Shown: one piece after another, positions 38,451 through 47,530 of the stretch | How the letters are laid out: every line of letters begins with the position of its first letter | Numbering within the stretch: position 1 is the first letter of the stretch | Assembly: GCA_964503965.1 (NCBI GenBank) | Contig: CAZDCK010000015.1 | Coordinates: 6,176-70,175, forward strand | DNA length: 64,000 bases | Direction: 5' to 3' | Source: Eutrophocola sp964503965 | GTDB lineage: Bacteria; Pseudomonadota; Gammaproteobacteria; Pseudomonadales; Pseudohongiellaceae | The notes under the pieces: generated by a model | What the model saw: only the letters and a program-made list of their open reading frames with translations | What the model was told of the DNA's origin: nothing | Databases searched by the model: none | Position numbers and translations under genes: made by a program

Positions 38451-39809
38451 ATGACCATTATGGACTGGCTCACTGTTCTTCCTCCCCTCATTGCCGTCAC
38501 CATTGCTGTCTGGAAAAAGGCAGTTATCCCGGCCCTATTTGCCGCTCTATTTACAGCAGATTGGATTATGACGACCAACCCCCTCCTGGCCTTTCCAGCA
38601 AGTATTGACCGCCTCACCAGTGTATTTTCCTCCACCAGCAACACCCGGATACTCCTCTTCAGCCTACTCATAGGTGCTTTTCTGGCACTGGTAAAGCTCA
38701 GTGGCGGTGTCAACGGATTCGTCGATTGGCTGCTTAAGCGCAATATTGCCAGAACACCCCGCTGAGTCGGCATGTTGACGACAGGTCTTGGCATAAGCAT
38801 TTTTATTGAAAGCTACCTGAGCGTGCTTGCATCAGGGATATTTGCCCAGAGTCTGTTTGACCGTTACAGAATGAGTCGCGAACGCCTGGCCTATATCATC
38901 GATTCTACCTGTTCACCGGTTAGTGTGCTGATTCTTCTGAATGGTTGGGGGGCCTATATCCTGGGATTGCTGGATGGATATGGCCTGGAAAATCCAATGC
39001 AGGTTATGCTGTCCAGCATTCCCCTGAATCTCTATGCACTGATAACCCTTGCCATTGTTATCTGGACCTGTTGGTCTGGCCAAGTACTCTTCAGTCTGGC
39101 TACCCAGGAGAAACAGAATATCAGCAAAAGGCAGGAATTTGATCAGAATATTCCCCGTGGAAGAGCAAGCTACTTCATTCTCCCTCTTGGCAGCCTGATA
39201 CTGGCCTTTCTTGCTTTTATGGCAAGAACCGGACAAGGCCATATCATCGATGGTTCCGGATCAGCATCATTCCTGTATGCCGTTATTCTGGCGATTTCCA
39301 TCTCATGCCTGCAGTTGCATATTGGCGCTTCCATGTCTTTGAAAAAGCTGATAACGATCAGCTATAGGGGAATGACTGAACTACTACCAGCCGTGACTAT
39401 AATCTTGATGGCCTTTGCACTGGGCAGCAGTATGCAGGCACTGGGCACCGGAGAGTTCATTGCCGGTATGATCTCCAACACCATTCCAACCTGGCTGATC
39501 GCTCCGGCAGTTTTTGTTACTGCCGGGATTATCTCCTTTACCACTGGTACTTCCTGGGGCACTTTTGGCATTCTTATTCCCGTCGCCATGCCTTTAGCAA
39601 CGGGTTCCGACCTTTCCCCCTCACTAATGCTGGCCGCCGCGTTGGGTGGTGGAGTATTTGGTGATCACTGTTCCCCCATCTCGGACTCCACGGTACTGGC
39701 ATCACTTGCTGCGGGATGCGACCACCTGGATCATGTTAAAACCCAGCTGCCCTATGCCCTGCTCGCAGCAGGCCTGACCCTGCCTTTACTGGCGCTTTTC
39801 AGCCTGTGA
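38451..39809 (+). pseudogene. NhaC-type Na+/H+ antiporter gene interrupted by an in-frame TGA
   Basis: One continuous frame encodes a Na_H_antiporter (NhaC-like) membrane protein of about 450 residues. A TGA at 38763-38765 splits it into 104 and 345 residues without any frameshift. The first part has three to four membrane segments. The second holds SFTTGTSWGTFGILIPVAMP and GGGVFGDHCSPISDSTVLAS, both family signatures. The codon after ARTPR could be a mutated CGA (Arg). An ATG at 38772 could restart translation but has no clear RBS. Selenocysteine is not known in this family. Nonsense mutation or sequence error is most likely. Confidence 0.8.
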
Positions 39810-39883
39810 TGTGATGACAGCGAATGGGTGAACTCCCCCCGGTTTCATATTAGTATCTGTAGCAACGCTATTCGGAGAAACCC

Positions 39884-40411
39884 ATGGCAGAGATTACGAT
39901 TAACAATACGGTGATACAAACAGATGCTGCAGCAGACACACCCCTGCTTTATGTCCTGACTGATGAACTGCAACTCAAAGGGCCAAGATTCGGCTGTGGA
40001 CTTGCCCAATGCGGTTCATGTTCTGTTCTGGTGGATGGTGTGGAAACACGTTCCTGTGTTACCCCAATTTCAGCGCTACAAGGCAAGTCCGTCACCACAC
40101 TGGAAGGCATAACAGCTTTCTACGCCGCAGCTACAGGCCAAGCCATTGCCGAAAGCACCCCTTTGCAGGATGCCTTGATAGAACAACAGGCACTGCAATG
40201 CGGCTATTGCTATAACGGCATGATAATCAAGGGAACAGAATTGCTGTTGGACAATCCCTCCCCTACTGAAAGTGAAATCAGGACAGCCATGAATGGGCAT
40301 CTTTGTCGCTGCGGAACCTATCCACGAATTATCCGTGCCATTCAGACAGCTGGTGAGCGCATGCAAACAGCAGGTGTAACCCCCGAAAATGGCCGGGAGG
40401 AGTCGGCATGA
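39884..40411 (+). CDS. Molybdenum hydroxylase small subunit, two [2Fe-2S] clusters (IorA-like)
   Basis: A 175-residue iron-sulfur subunit of the xanthine oxidase family. A plant-type ferredoxin domain has Cys residues in FGCGLAQCGSCSVLVDG and RSCVTP. A helical domain holds the second cluster in QCGYCYNGMI and GHLCRCGTYPRI. The RBS is GGAG before ATG 39884. It overlaps the large-subunit gene by four bases. With no FAD subunit next to it, it matches the two-subunit isoquinoline 1-oxidoreductase/aldehyde oxidase type, which passes electrons to the respiratory chain. Confidence 0.9.
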   Translation: MAEITINNTVIQTDAAADTPLLYVLTDELQLKGPRFGCGLAQCGSCSVLVDGVETRSCVTPISALQGKSVTTLEGITAFYAAATGQAIAESTPLQDALIEQQALQCGYCYNGMIIKGTELLLDNPSPTESEIRTAMNGHLCRCGTYPRIIRAIQTAGERMQTAGVTPENGREESA

Positions 40412-42630
40412 GCACAATGAAACGGTTTTTACCGATCAGGCGTCGGGACCTCCTCAAGGGCAGTGGTGCCTTGGTGGTGAGTTTTGCTTTTCACCCGGTT
40501 GTCTCAGCCCAGTCCCGTTCACCAGTAGCCGGCCCACCCGACCCTGAGCAAATTGATAGCTGGATTGCCATTCATAATGACAATACGGCAACCGTCTATA
40601 TCGGATTCGCGGAACTGGGCCAGGGCTGTTCCACCGCACTGCTACAGGTCGCAGCCGAGGAACTTGATCTGGCTATGAATCAGGTCAGCACTGTTGGTCT
40701 GGATACCCACATCACACCAAACCAGGGAGGGACCTATTCCAGTTCTGCCATGCGCCGGGGTGGACCCCAGGTTCAGCGTGCTGCTGCAGAAGCCCGCCAG
40801 GCATTACTCCAGATGGCCGCGGTTCAATTCCGGGTCCCGGCTGAGAGTCTTCTTGTCAGCAACGGGGTTGTCTCGACCCTTGATGACCCTGCCAGGTCCG
40901 TGACCTATGGCCAACTCATCGGCAATCAGCTTTTCAACCAACCTTTTACAGGCAATGCCCCACTCAAAGACCCATCTACCTACTCCATCGTTGCAACTCC
41001 CTATCCCAGAAATGATATACCCCTGAAAGCCGCGGGCACTTACAGCTATATCCAGCACATGAGACTGCCAGGCATGTTGCATGGGCGCATAGTACGTCCG
41101 CGCGGTCAGGGGGCTTACAGGGATGGTGTCCAGGTGATCAGCATCGATGAGTCCTCTATTTCCAACATACCCGGAGCCCGAGTCTTGAGAATGGGCAACT
41201 TCGTCGGGGTTGTCGCCGAACGCGAATGGGATGCTGTCAGGGCTGCCGGGCAACTGGACGTCGAATGGAATCAGCCAGAAAATCTTCCTGGCAACGACAA
41301 TCTATTTCAGCAAATGGAAAACGGGCATACCAATGAGCGAATTGCATTGGAAGAAGGTGACGTCAGCGCCTTTGATAATGCTGCGATTCAGTCACAGTTT
41401 AATGGGACAGGTCCCTACCAGGCGCATGTGCCCTTTGCACCGAACTGCGCATTGGCCGATGTCCGTTCAGACTCGGCACTCGTCATGTGCTCAACACAGG
41501 ATGTGTATAACACCCGGACCAGTATTGCCAACCTGCTTGGGATGGAGGCAGATCAGGTTCGTGTTCAGTACCATGAGGCCGCCGGCACCTTTGGCCACTC
41601 CTGCTGGGATGATGTCGCTCAGGCGGCAGCACTTTTGTCCAGCATGGCTGGCCAACCGGTGCGTGTGCAGCTAATGCGCTGGGATGAACATGGCTGGGAC
41701 ACCTATGGTCCAGCCCACATCGGTAAAGCCCGCGTCGCCGCTGACAGCCAAGGAAAACTGGTAAGCTATGAATATGAAGGCTGGCAGCATCACTGGAGCC
41801 TGATTGAGACCAGTGAACAGACCGCCAAGGGCACACCGGCCGCTGAATGGCCTCCCTTCCCTGCCCAGCAGATCAACCCGCTGACCCTTGGGGGCATGTA
41901 CGATATACCAAACAGATTTCTGCTCAACCACCATGTTCCAGGGCTGGACTATCTTAAAGGTGCCTGGCTGCGATCCCCGGTCGACCTCTCCTTTGCCTTT
42001 GTGTCTGAACAGGCTATCGATGATCTGGCTTACCAGTCAGGGTTGGACCCCTGGCATTTCAGGCAACGCAATATTACAGACTATCACTGGCGTGATGTGC
42101 TCGATGCCGCCGCGAATGCCGCAAACTGGGAGCCTCGGGTAGCAGCTGTCAATGCCTCGCAAAGCGGAATCGTCCGCGGTCGCGGTATCGGCCTGGGGAC
42201 ACACCTGGCCTCCTACGGTGGCGCTGTCGCTGAAATAGAGGTGAATATCCAAACCGGTGAAGTAAGGATACTGCATCTTGTTGGTGCCATAGATGCCGGG
42301 CTGGTCGTCAATACCTCCAATGTGGAAAACCAGCTGATTGGGCAACTTGTACAAACAGCCAGTCGCATGTTGCTGGAAGAGGTGACCTTTAATACCCAGC
42401 ATGTCACGTCACTGGACTGGGCCAGTTACCCCATCCTCAGGTTCGAACAATGCCCAGAAGTGACGCCGGTTATTGTCCAGCGTCTTGACGAAGCCCCCTC
42501 CGGCGCAGGTGAAGAAGTCATGGCCGCGGCGGCAGCGGCCATTGCCAATGCCTTTTTTGACGCAACAGGTAAACGGATGACTATGTACCCCTTCACCCCG
42601 GACAGGGTAAAAAGGGCTCTCACCGTCTGA
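40408..42630 (+). CDS. Molybdenum hydroxylase large subunit, Tat-exported (IorB-like)
   Basis: A 740-residue molybdopterin-binding catalytic subunit. The N-terminal RRRDLLKGSGALVVSFAF is a twin-arginine signal, so the enzyme should be folded before export to the periplasm. AELGQGCSTALLQVAAEEL and AGTFGHSCWDDVAQAAALL are family motifs. The catalytic Glu is in APSGAGEEVMAAAA near the C-terminus. The overlap with the small subunit shows an operon. The substrate (N-heterocycle or aldehyde) cannot be told from sequence. The closest class by subunit structure is IorAB. Confidence 0.88.
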   Translation: MSTMKRFLPIRRRDLLKGSGALVVSFAFHPVVSAQSRSPVAGPPDPEQIDSWIAIHNDNTATVYIGFAELGQGCSTALLQVAAEELDLAMNQVSTVGLDTHITPNQGGTYSSSAMRRGGPQVQRAAAEARQALLQMAAVQFRVPAESLLVSNGVVSTLDDPARSVTYGQLIGNQLFNQPFTGNAPLKDPSTYSIVATPYPRNDIPLKAAGTYSYIQHMRLPGMLHGRIVRPRGQGAYRDGVQVISIDESSISNIPGARVLRMGNFVGVVAEREWDAVRAAGQLDVEWNQPENLPGNDNLFQQMENGHTNERIALEEGDVSAFDNAAIQSQFNGTGPYQAHVPFAPNCALADVRSDSALVMCSTQDVYNTRTSIANLLGMEADQVRVQYHEAAGTFGHSCWDDVAQAAALLSSMAGQPVRVQLMRWDEHGWDTYGPAHIGKARVAADSQGKLVSYEYEGWQHHWSLIETSEQTAKGTPAAEWPPFPAQQINPLTLGGMYDIPNRFLLNHHVPGLDYLKGAWLRSPVDLSFAFVSEQAIDDLAYQSGLDPWHFRQRNITDYHWRDVLDAAANAANWEPRVAAVNASQSGIVRGRGIGLGTHLASYGGAVAEIEVNIQTGEVRILHLVGAIDAGLVVNTSNVENQLIGQLVQTASRMLLEEVTFNTQHVTSLDWASYPILRFEQCPEVTPVIVQRLDEAPSGAGEEVMAAAAAAIANAFFDATGKRMTMYPFTPDRVKRALTV

Positions 42631-42647
42631 AAAGGGTAAACGGTAAG

Positions 42648-43520
42648 TTAGAACAGACCTCTTGCCGTATCCAGGCAGCCGCTATAATAGCCGCCGCCGA
42701 ACAGGTTCAGGTGATTTAGCTGGTGATACAGGCGATAGACGTCTATACGGCGATTGAAACCGGGTTGGAAGGGCCAGACTTCCTGGTAGGCGGCCTCACA
42801 GTGCACTCCAAATCCCCCAAATAATCGCATCATGCCAAGTTCTGCCTCCCTGTGCCCATAGTAACTGGCTGGATCAAATATGACCGGCTGGCCTTTGGTG
42901 TTCGCGGCGGCATTTCCTGACCAGAGATCCCCATGCAGGAGCACGGCAGGTTCCTGATCACTGGCAAGCACGTCATCAAGGGCATCCAGTAGTCGCATGA
43001 CGGCGATAACCAGAGGGTCTTCTTTGGAAACCTTCCCCCTCAATAACTCCAGCTGATATCCAAGACGCTGCTGCTGCCAGAACAGGATCCATTGTTCCTG
43101 CCAGGTATTGGGTTGCAGGGTTTGACCAAGATAGTTATCGGTATCAAAGCCAAAATGTTTTTGTCGTGTTGCCTGGTGAAGCCTGGCCAGACCCCGTCCA
43201 ACTTGTTCCTGCCAGTCGTATGCCGGAACCCCTTCCTCGAAGGCTTCCATGACCAGGAAATCCTCATCGGCATACAATGGCCTTGGGACGGTAATATGGC
43301 CCGGTTCACTCAGGAGCTCAAGGGCGCGGAATTCAGCCGCATACATGCCCGGAATCGATCCATTGCGGTGAGTCTTGAGAAACAGCCTGCGACCGTCGCG
43401 AAGCGATACCAGGTAAGCTTCATTGATACTGCCGCCTATGGCAGCCCGATAACCTTCGATAGGCACTGATAATTCAAGAGCCGTGTCGAGCAACTGCTGA
43501 ATGCGCTGATGAGTGAGCAT
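42648..43520 (-). CDS. Fructosamine-kinase-family protein
   Basis: A 290-residue aminoglycoside-phosphotransferase-fold kinase. IGGSINEAYLVSLRDGRRLFLKT (read in parts, about 27-50) is the nucleotide-binding loop. LLHGDLWSGNAAANTKGQPVIFDPASYYGHREAELGM (parts, about 195-230) is the catalytic HGDLWxGN plus Mg-binding D. Such kinases phosphorylate ketosamines from protein glycation. ATG 43520 is chosen because AAGGA lies five bases upstream, and an open extension to 43562 has no RBS. The terminator at 43561-43587 lies just upstream. Confidence 0.88.
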   Translation of the reverse strand: MLTHQRIQQLLDTALELSVPIEGYRAAIGGSINEAYLVSLRDGRRLFLKTHRNGSIPGMYAAEFRALELLSEPGHITVPRPLYADEDFLVMEAFEEGVPAYDWQEQVGRGLARLHQATRQKHFGFDTDNYLGQTLQPNTWQEQWILFWQQQRLGYQLELLRGKVSKEDPLVIAVMRLLDALDDVLASDQEPAVLLHGDLWSGNAAANTKGQPVIFDPASYYGHREAELGMMRLFGGFGVHCEAAYQEVWPFQPGFNRRIDVYRLYHQLNHLNLFGGGYYSGCLDTARGLF

Positions 43521-43560
43521 AGATGTCCTTGTGGACAGGAAACCTATTATATTATCACCC

Positions 43561-43587
43561 AAAAAAACCGGTCCAAGACCGGTTTTT
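43561..43587. terminator. Rho-independent terminator, likely bidirectional
   Basis: An inverted repeat aaaaaaccggt-ccaag-accggtttttt. A-run and T-run flank the stem, so it can work on both strands. On the minus strand it ends the small secreted-protein gene at 43640-43915 and isolates the kinase gene downstream. Confidence 0.85.
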
Positions 43588-43639
43588 TACAGTAGCGCAT
43601 GGGCAGTTTCAATGAACAAGCCCTCAAACTTCTGAATTA

Positions 43640-43915
43640 TTATTCAGGTGAAGGTCCAGGTCCAGGTGGCGGTGGCGGTGGTGGAGTTGCAACCGAATCT
43701 CCATGGGCCAGATGCCCTGCCAGGGAATTGCCACTGACTTCGATGGGGAAGTAATCTTGCTCGGCTTTCTTCATTTTATGGCAGACCATGATCTTGTCCT
43801 CTGCCGGTGTTTCTTTTTTCGAACCCTGGTTTTCATTTTTGGCGGCCAATGCCGTACCTGGCAGTGACAGACAAATCGCAACCAGAGAGGCTGTCAAACT
43901 CATTTTAATAGACAT
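43640..43915 (-). CDS. Small secreted protein with CHK...HLAHGD motif and polyproline tail
   Basis: A 91-residue protein. A signal peptide (residues 1-24, ending in TALA-AKN) is followed by a charged linker. A compact motif KIMVCHKMKKAE...NSLAGHLAHGD (about 41-73) and a tail of seven prolines and PGPGPSPE follow. The Cys-His-Lys and HLAHGD pairing is shared with short modules seen in many secreted bacterial proteins (CHxG...AHLxHGD). Its function is unknown, and the conserved Cys/His residues suggest metal or cofactor binding. The RBS is GAAGG upstream of ATG 43915. It is expressed as a single gene ending at the 43561-43587 terminator. Confidence 0.75.
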   Translation of the reverse strand: MSIKMSLTASLVAICLSLPGTALAAKNENQGSKKETPAEDKIMVCHKMKKAEQDYFPIEVSGNSLAGHLAHGDSVATPPPPPPPGPGPSPE

Positions 43916-44142
43916 GATATAACCTTCATCGGGAAAAAAAGATAATTTACACTACTACAATTTTCCTAATAACAAGGCATTGCCACTGCAACAGGAATTT
44001 TTCCCGCATACCGGTTTCATGCTTTAAGGTTGACGGGTATCAAGTCAGTACAAGCCCTGTTACTGACAAAGACCTTCTACCCTGCTTTAATAGCCTCTTT
44101 CCTGACTGCCATAGAAAATTTCAACCCAGCGAGGATAATGCC

Positions 44143-44793
44143 ATGCACAAAAGTATTAGCTATCTGATGGTAATGTTCATGACCACATCACCCCTGTATG
44201 CACAGGATCTACCTGCAGATATTCGCGAAGAAACTCTCTCAAGGCTCACGCCTGTAAATCCCGCCGAACTCGATGATTATGGTCGGGAAATCTATGACCG
44301 TGTTGTTGGCCTGGGCAATGAGGGTCCTGTCTACGGCCCCGCCATGTTTTCGGTACATATGCCACGAGTCGCCGATGGTATGGACCTGATCAATAAATAC
44401 CTGCGCTATGACAGCCTCATCGGCCGTCCCCTGATTGAATATGCCATCCTGGTGGCAGCCCGTGAACTGGACCAGCAATATGAATGGGCAGCCCATGAGG
44501 CCCTGGCACTCCAGGAAAATGTGCCACAGGATTATATCGATGTGATAAAGCATCATCGTTCTACAGATGGCCTGCCAGCGAAAGAAAGCCTGATAGTGAG
44601 GTATGGCCGGGAGCTTTTCAGGGAGCACAAACTCCGCTCTGAAACCTGGGCAGAAGCTGTGTCACTGTTTGGACAGCAAGGTGCCCTGGAAATTGCCGCT
44701 ATTATGGGTGACTACGCCATGGCGGCAATTATTTTACATGCCATTGACCAGCACATCCCGGCAGACCGACCACACAGGATGCCCATCGAATGA
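44143..44793 (+). CDS. Secreted carboxymuconolactone-decarboxylase-family protein
   Basis: A 216-residue protein with an N-terminal signal peptide (cleavage near LYA-QDLP) followed by an all-helical AhpD/CMD-like domain. The family core is LIEYAILVAARELDQQYEWAAHEALAL (parts, about 105-130) with EWAAHE in the position of the active-site E-x-x-H. The two Cys residues of AhpD peroxidoredoxins are absent, so it is closer to the decarboxylase/unknown branch. RBS GAGG precedes ATG 44143. The substrate is unknown. It lies 77 bases before the GntR-PurM gene. Confidence 0.8.
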   Translation: MHKSISYLMVMFMTTSPLYAQDLPADIREETLSRLTPVNPAELDDYGREIYDRVVGLGNEGPVYGPAMFSVHMPRVADGMDLINKYLRYDSLIGRPLIEYAILVAARELDQQYEWAAHEALALQENVPQDYIDVIKHHRSTDGLPAKESLIVRYGRELFREHKLRSETWAEAVSLFGQQGALEIAAIMGDYAMAAIILHAIDQHIPADRPHRMPIE

Positions 44794-44870
44794 TTTCTGT
44801 CGGTTTTTATTGAGAGCGGACCTATCAATCTGTATCATGCCTGTGATACAGATTAACCCGGAATCCCGCC

Positions 44871-46286
44871 ATGAAATTGAAAATCGATCCATCAGCCCCA
44901 AGTCCCGTATTCCAGCAAATTATCGATCAGATTCACTTTCTGATTAATACAGGCGAGTTGAAACCCGGCGAAAAACTGCCTTCCATTCGCTCCCTCGCTG
45001 CTGATTATGATCTTGCTGCCAATACTGTCGCCAAAGCCATGCGGCAACTGGAATTTCGCGGCCTGATTGTTTCCCAGGAACGCAGCGGCTACCTTGTCGC
45101 TGGCGCAGCAGATAATGCCTCGCGCTACCAGGCACGGGGAGTCTCATCTGATAAAACCGAAGTGCATGATGTCGTAGACAACCTGGATCATGGTCTTTTC
45201 AGCAATGCTTTTTGCAAAATGACCGAGGACTACCTCACCGGAAATCCGGAAATGTGTAATGTCATCCATGCCGATGGCAGCGGCACCAAGTCCATCATTG
45301 CCTATCTACATTACAAGGAAACCGGGGATACATCGGTATTCCATGGCATTTCCCAGGACTCTATCGTCATGAACCTGGATGACCTGTTGTGTGTTGGAGT
45401 CAATGGCAGAATCCTGATTTCCAACACCGTGAATCGCAATGCCCTGAACTGCCCGGGAGAAGTTGTCGGTGCGCTCATCCAGGGGAGTGAACAGTTCCTG
45501 TCCCAACTCCGTGAATTCGGCGTCAGCATCTATTCAGGGGGCGGTGAGACTGCCGATGTGGGGGATCTGACCGGTACCATCGTCGTGGACAGTGTGGCCG
45601 TCTCTGTGATGAAGAAAAATGACGTGATCACAGGCGACAATATTCGACCAGGGCTTGTTATCGTCGGCCTCTCTTCCACAGGACAGGCCAGCTATGAAGA
45701 TAAGGAGAACAGTGGCATTGGTAGCAATGGACTGACCAGTGCCCGCCACGACATGCTCAGCCATTACTATGCGGAAAATTACCCTGAATCGTTCGATGAC
45801 AATGTAGATGAGAGTCTTATGTATTGCGGGCCTTACAGACTGGACGATCCCCTGCCCGACTCTACATTGACCGTTGGGGAAGCCATACTCAGCCCAACCA
45901 GAACCTATGCTCCGGTAATTTACAAGCTGCTCGATGAAAATCCTGGCCTGATTCAGGGGCTGATACATTGTTCTGGCGGTGCACAGACCAAGTGCATGAA
46001 GTTTGGTAGGGGCATTCATTTCATCAAGGATAACCTCTTCCCCACGCCGCCAGTCTTCCAGGCAATACAGGAAGCCTCAAAAACAGACTGGAAAGAGATG
46101 TATAAAGTCTTCAATATGGGGCACCGCATGGAAGTCTATTGCGAACCTGGACAAGCCGGGACGGTTATTGCGGCAGCCGGCCACTTCGGCATAGATGCCC
46201 GTATTGTTGGCAGGACCGAGGGATGTGAAGGCAGTAATCGACTCACACTATCCCATGGCAGCGACATTTTCGAATACGGGGGTTAG
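44871..46286 (+). CDS. GntR-type winged helix fused to PurM-like AIR synthetase domain
   Basis: A 471-residue two-domain protein. Residues 1-76 are a GntR/YtrA-type DNA-binding domain (PVFQQIIDQI, GEKLPSIRSLAADYDLAANT, GYLVAG). Residues from about 85 on are a PurM domain. HADGSGTKS (133-141), MNLDDLLCVG (167-176) and GGGETADVGD (223-232) match the nucleotide-binding and catalytic loops of phosphoribosylformylglycinamidine cyclo-ligase. MGSNGLTSARHD, LSPTRTYAPVI and HCSGGAQTK are features I know from the Bacteroidetes-type PurM rather than the gammaproteobacterial one. The frame is continuous with no start signal between the domains. It may be a purine-responsive regulator, an active enzyme, or both. 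It is in one operon with the next gene. Confidence 0.85.
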   Translation: MKLKIDPSAPSPVFQQIIDQIHFLINTGELKPGEKLPSIRSLAADYDLAANTVAKAMRQLEFRGLIVSQERSGYLVAGAADNASRYQARGVSSDKTEVHDVVDNLDHGLFSNAFCKMTEDYLTGNPEMCNVIHADGSGTKSIIAYLHYKETGDTSVFHGISQDSIVMNLDDLLCVGVNGRILISNTVNRNALNCPGEVVGALIQGSEQFLSQLREFGVSIYSGGGETADVGDLTGTIVVDSVAVSVMKKNDVITGDNIRPGLVIVGLSSTGQASYEDKENSGIGSNGLTSARHDMLSHYYAENYPESFDDNVDESLMYCGPYRLDDPLPDSTLTVGEAILSPTRTYAPVIYKLLDENPGLIQGLIHCSGGAQTKCMKFGRGIHFIKDNLFPTPPVFQAIQEASKTDWKEMYKVFNMGHRMEVYCEPGQAGTVIAAAGHFGIDARIVGRTEGCEGSNRLTLSHGSDIFEYGG

Positions 46287-47318
46287 GTGAAAAAGGTAAG
46301 CCTCAGATCGGCAAGGGACTGGAATAACGACTGGTATGATACAGAGTCCACCGGTGGGAGGTTTGAACGCCATGATTCCCTTTTTCGCAACTGGATTACT
46401 GCTGACGGCAAGGCAGGACCGACAGGCAGAGGGGGATTCAAGGCCGAGACAGGCCGATATCACCTTTTTATCTCTCTGGCCTGCCCCTGGGCACATCGCA
46501 CTCTCATCATTCGCACCCTAAAAAATCTGCAGGACATCATCAGCGTATCCAACACAAAACCCTATATGGGCCCGGACAGCTGGACCTTTGATCCCGAACA
46601 GGGCCGGATTTTTTCAGGGCAAGAGGAGGAGGATGAATATGTCGAATATCTCTTCGAGCTCTACCGGTTGGTAGATCCCGGTTATGACGACCGGGCGACC
46701 GTACCGGTACTGTGGGACAAGGCACAACAGACCATTGTCAGTAATGAGTCCTCCGAAATCATGCGTATGCTCAACACCGAGTTTAATGCCCTTATCGATG
46801 ATGAGCAGGCACGTACCCGAAATTTCTGTCCGGACACTCTCCTTGAAGAAATCGACAGGCTTAATGAATGGATTTATCCCAATGTAAACAATGGTGTTTA
46901 CAGGGCGGGATTTGCAACCACCCAGGATGCCTATGAAGAAGCTGTCATTCCGTTATTTGAAACACTGGATAAACTCGACACCATGCTTTCCAGCCAGCGC
47001 TTCCTGTCAGGAGACAAACTAACCGAAGCTGACATTCGCCTGTTCCCGACACTGGTCCGATTCGATTCGGTCTATGTATCACATTTCAAGTGCGCTCTCA
47101 GGCGTATTGTGGACTATCCCAACCTGTGGGCTTATACCCGGGACATCTACCAGCTCCCGGGTATTGCCAACACAGTAGATATTGACTACAACAAGACGCA
47201 TTACTATGGCAGCCACGACACGGTTAACCCGCACCTGATAATACCCATCGGTCCGGAACTGGATTTCAATGCACCCCATGACCGGGCATCACTGTCCGAG
47301 GATCCCTCCCCTTTTTAG
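46287..47318 (+). CDS. yqjG: Glutathionyl-hydroquinone reductase (YqjG/Xi-class GST)
   Basis: A 343-residue Xi-class glutathione transferase. ACPWAHRTLI holds the catalytic Cys66, and the thioredoxin fold is followed by the all-helical domain with LTEADIRLFPTLVRFD (about 255). These enzymes reduce glutathionyl-hydroquinones. The start is GTG 46287, directly after the stop of the GntR-PurM gene, with GGGGGTTAG as RBS, so the two genes are translationally linked. About 12 residues longer than E. coli YqjG. Confidence 0.92.
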   Translation: MKKVSLRSARDWNNDWYDTESTGGRFERHDSLFRNWITADGKAGPTGRGGFKAETGRYHLFISLACPWAHRTLIIRTLKNLQDIISVSNTKPYMGPDSWTFDPEQGRIFSGQEEEDEYVEYLFELYRLVDPGYDDRATVPVLWDKAQQTIVSNESSEIMRMLNTEFNALIDDEQARTRNFCPDTLLEEIDRLNEWIYPNVNNGVYRAGFATTQDAYEEAVIPLFETLDKLDTMLSSQRFLSGDKLTEADIRLFPTLVRFDSVYVSHFKCALRRIVDYPNLWAYTRDIYQLPGIANTVDIDYNKTHYYGSHDTVNPHLIIPIGPELDFNAPHDRASLSEDPSPF

Positions 47319-47530
47319 GTAATCAAGCGCCCTCAAAGATTACTGGTCTATTCAGCATGTTGGTCAACATCCAGGGATTCAACTTAACTTTCTGTCCGTC
47401 ATTTGACCGTTGAAGCTTTTACCCCTTTTTCAAGAGTACTCTTCCCATACGTCATTTACCTGTCACCGTTCGGTATCCCTGCTTCCCCTATCCGTATAAA
47501 ATCGACGTTTCCTGATTTCACTCATCCCCC

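Noticed and set aside
38763..38765. TGA as a selenocysteine codon in the antiporter
   Set aside because: No selenoprotein is known in the NhaC family, and I could not see a convincing SECIS-type hairpin directly after the codon. A nonsense mutation or sequence error is simpler.
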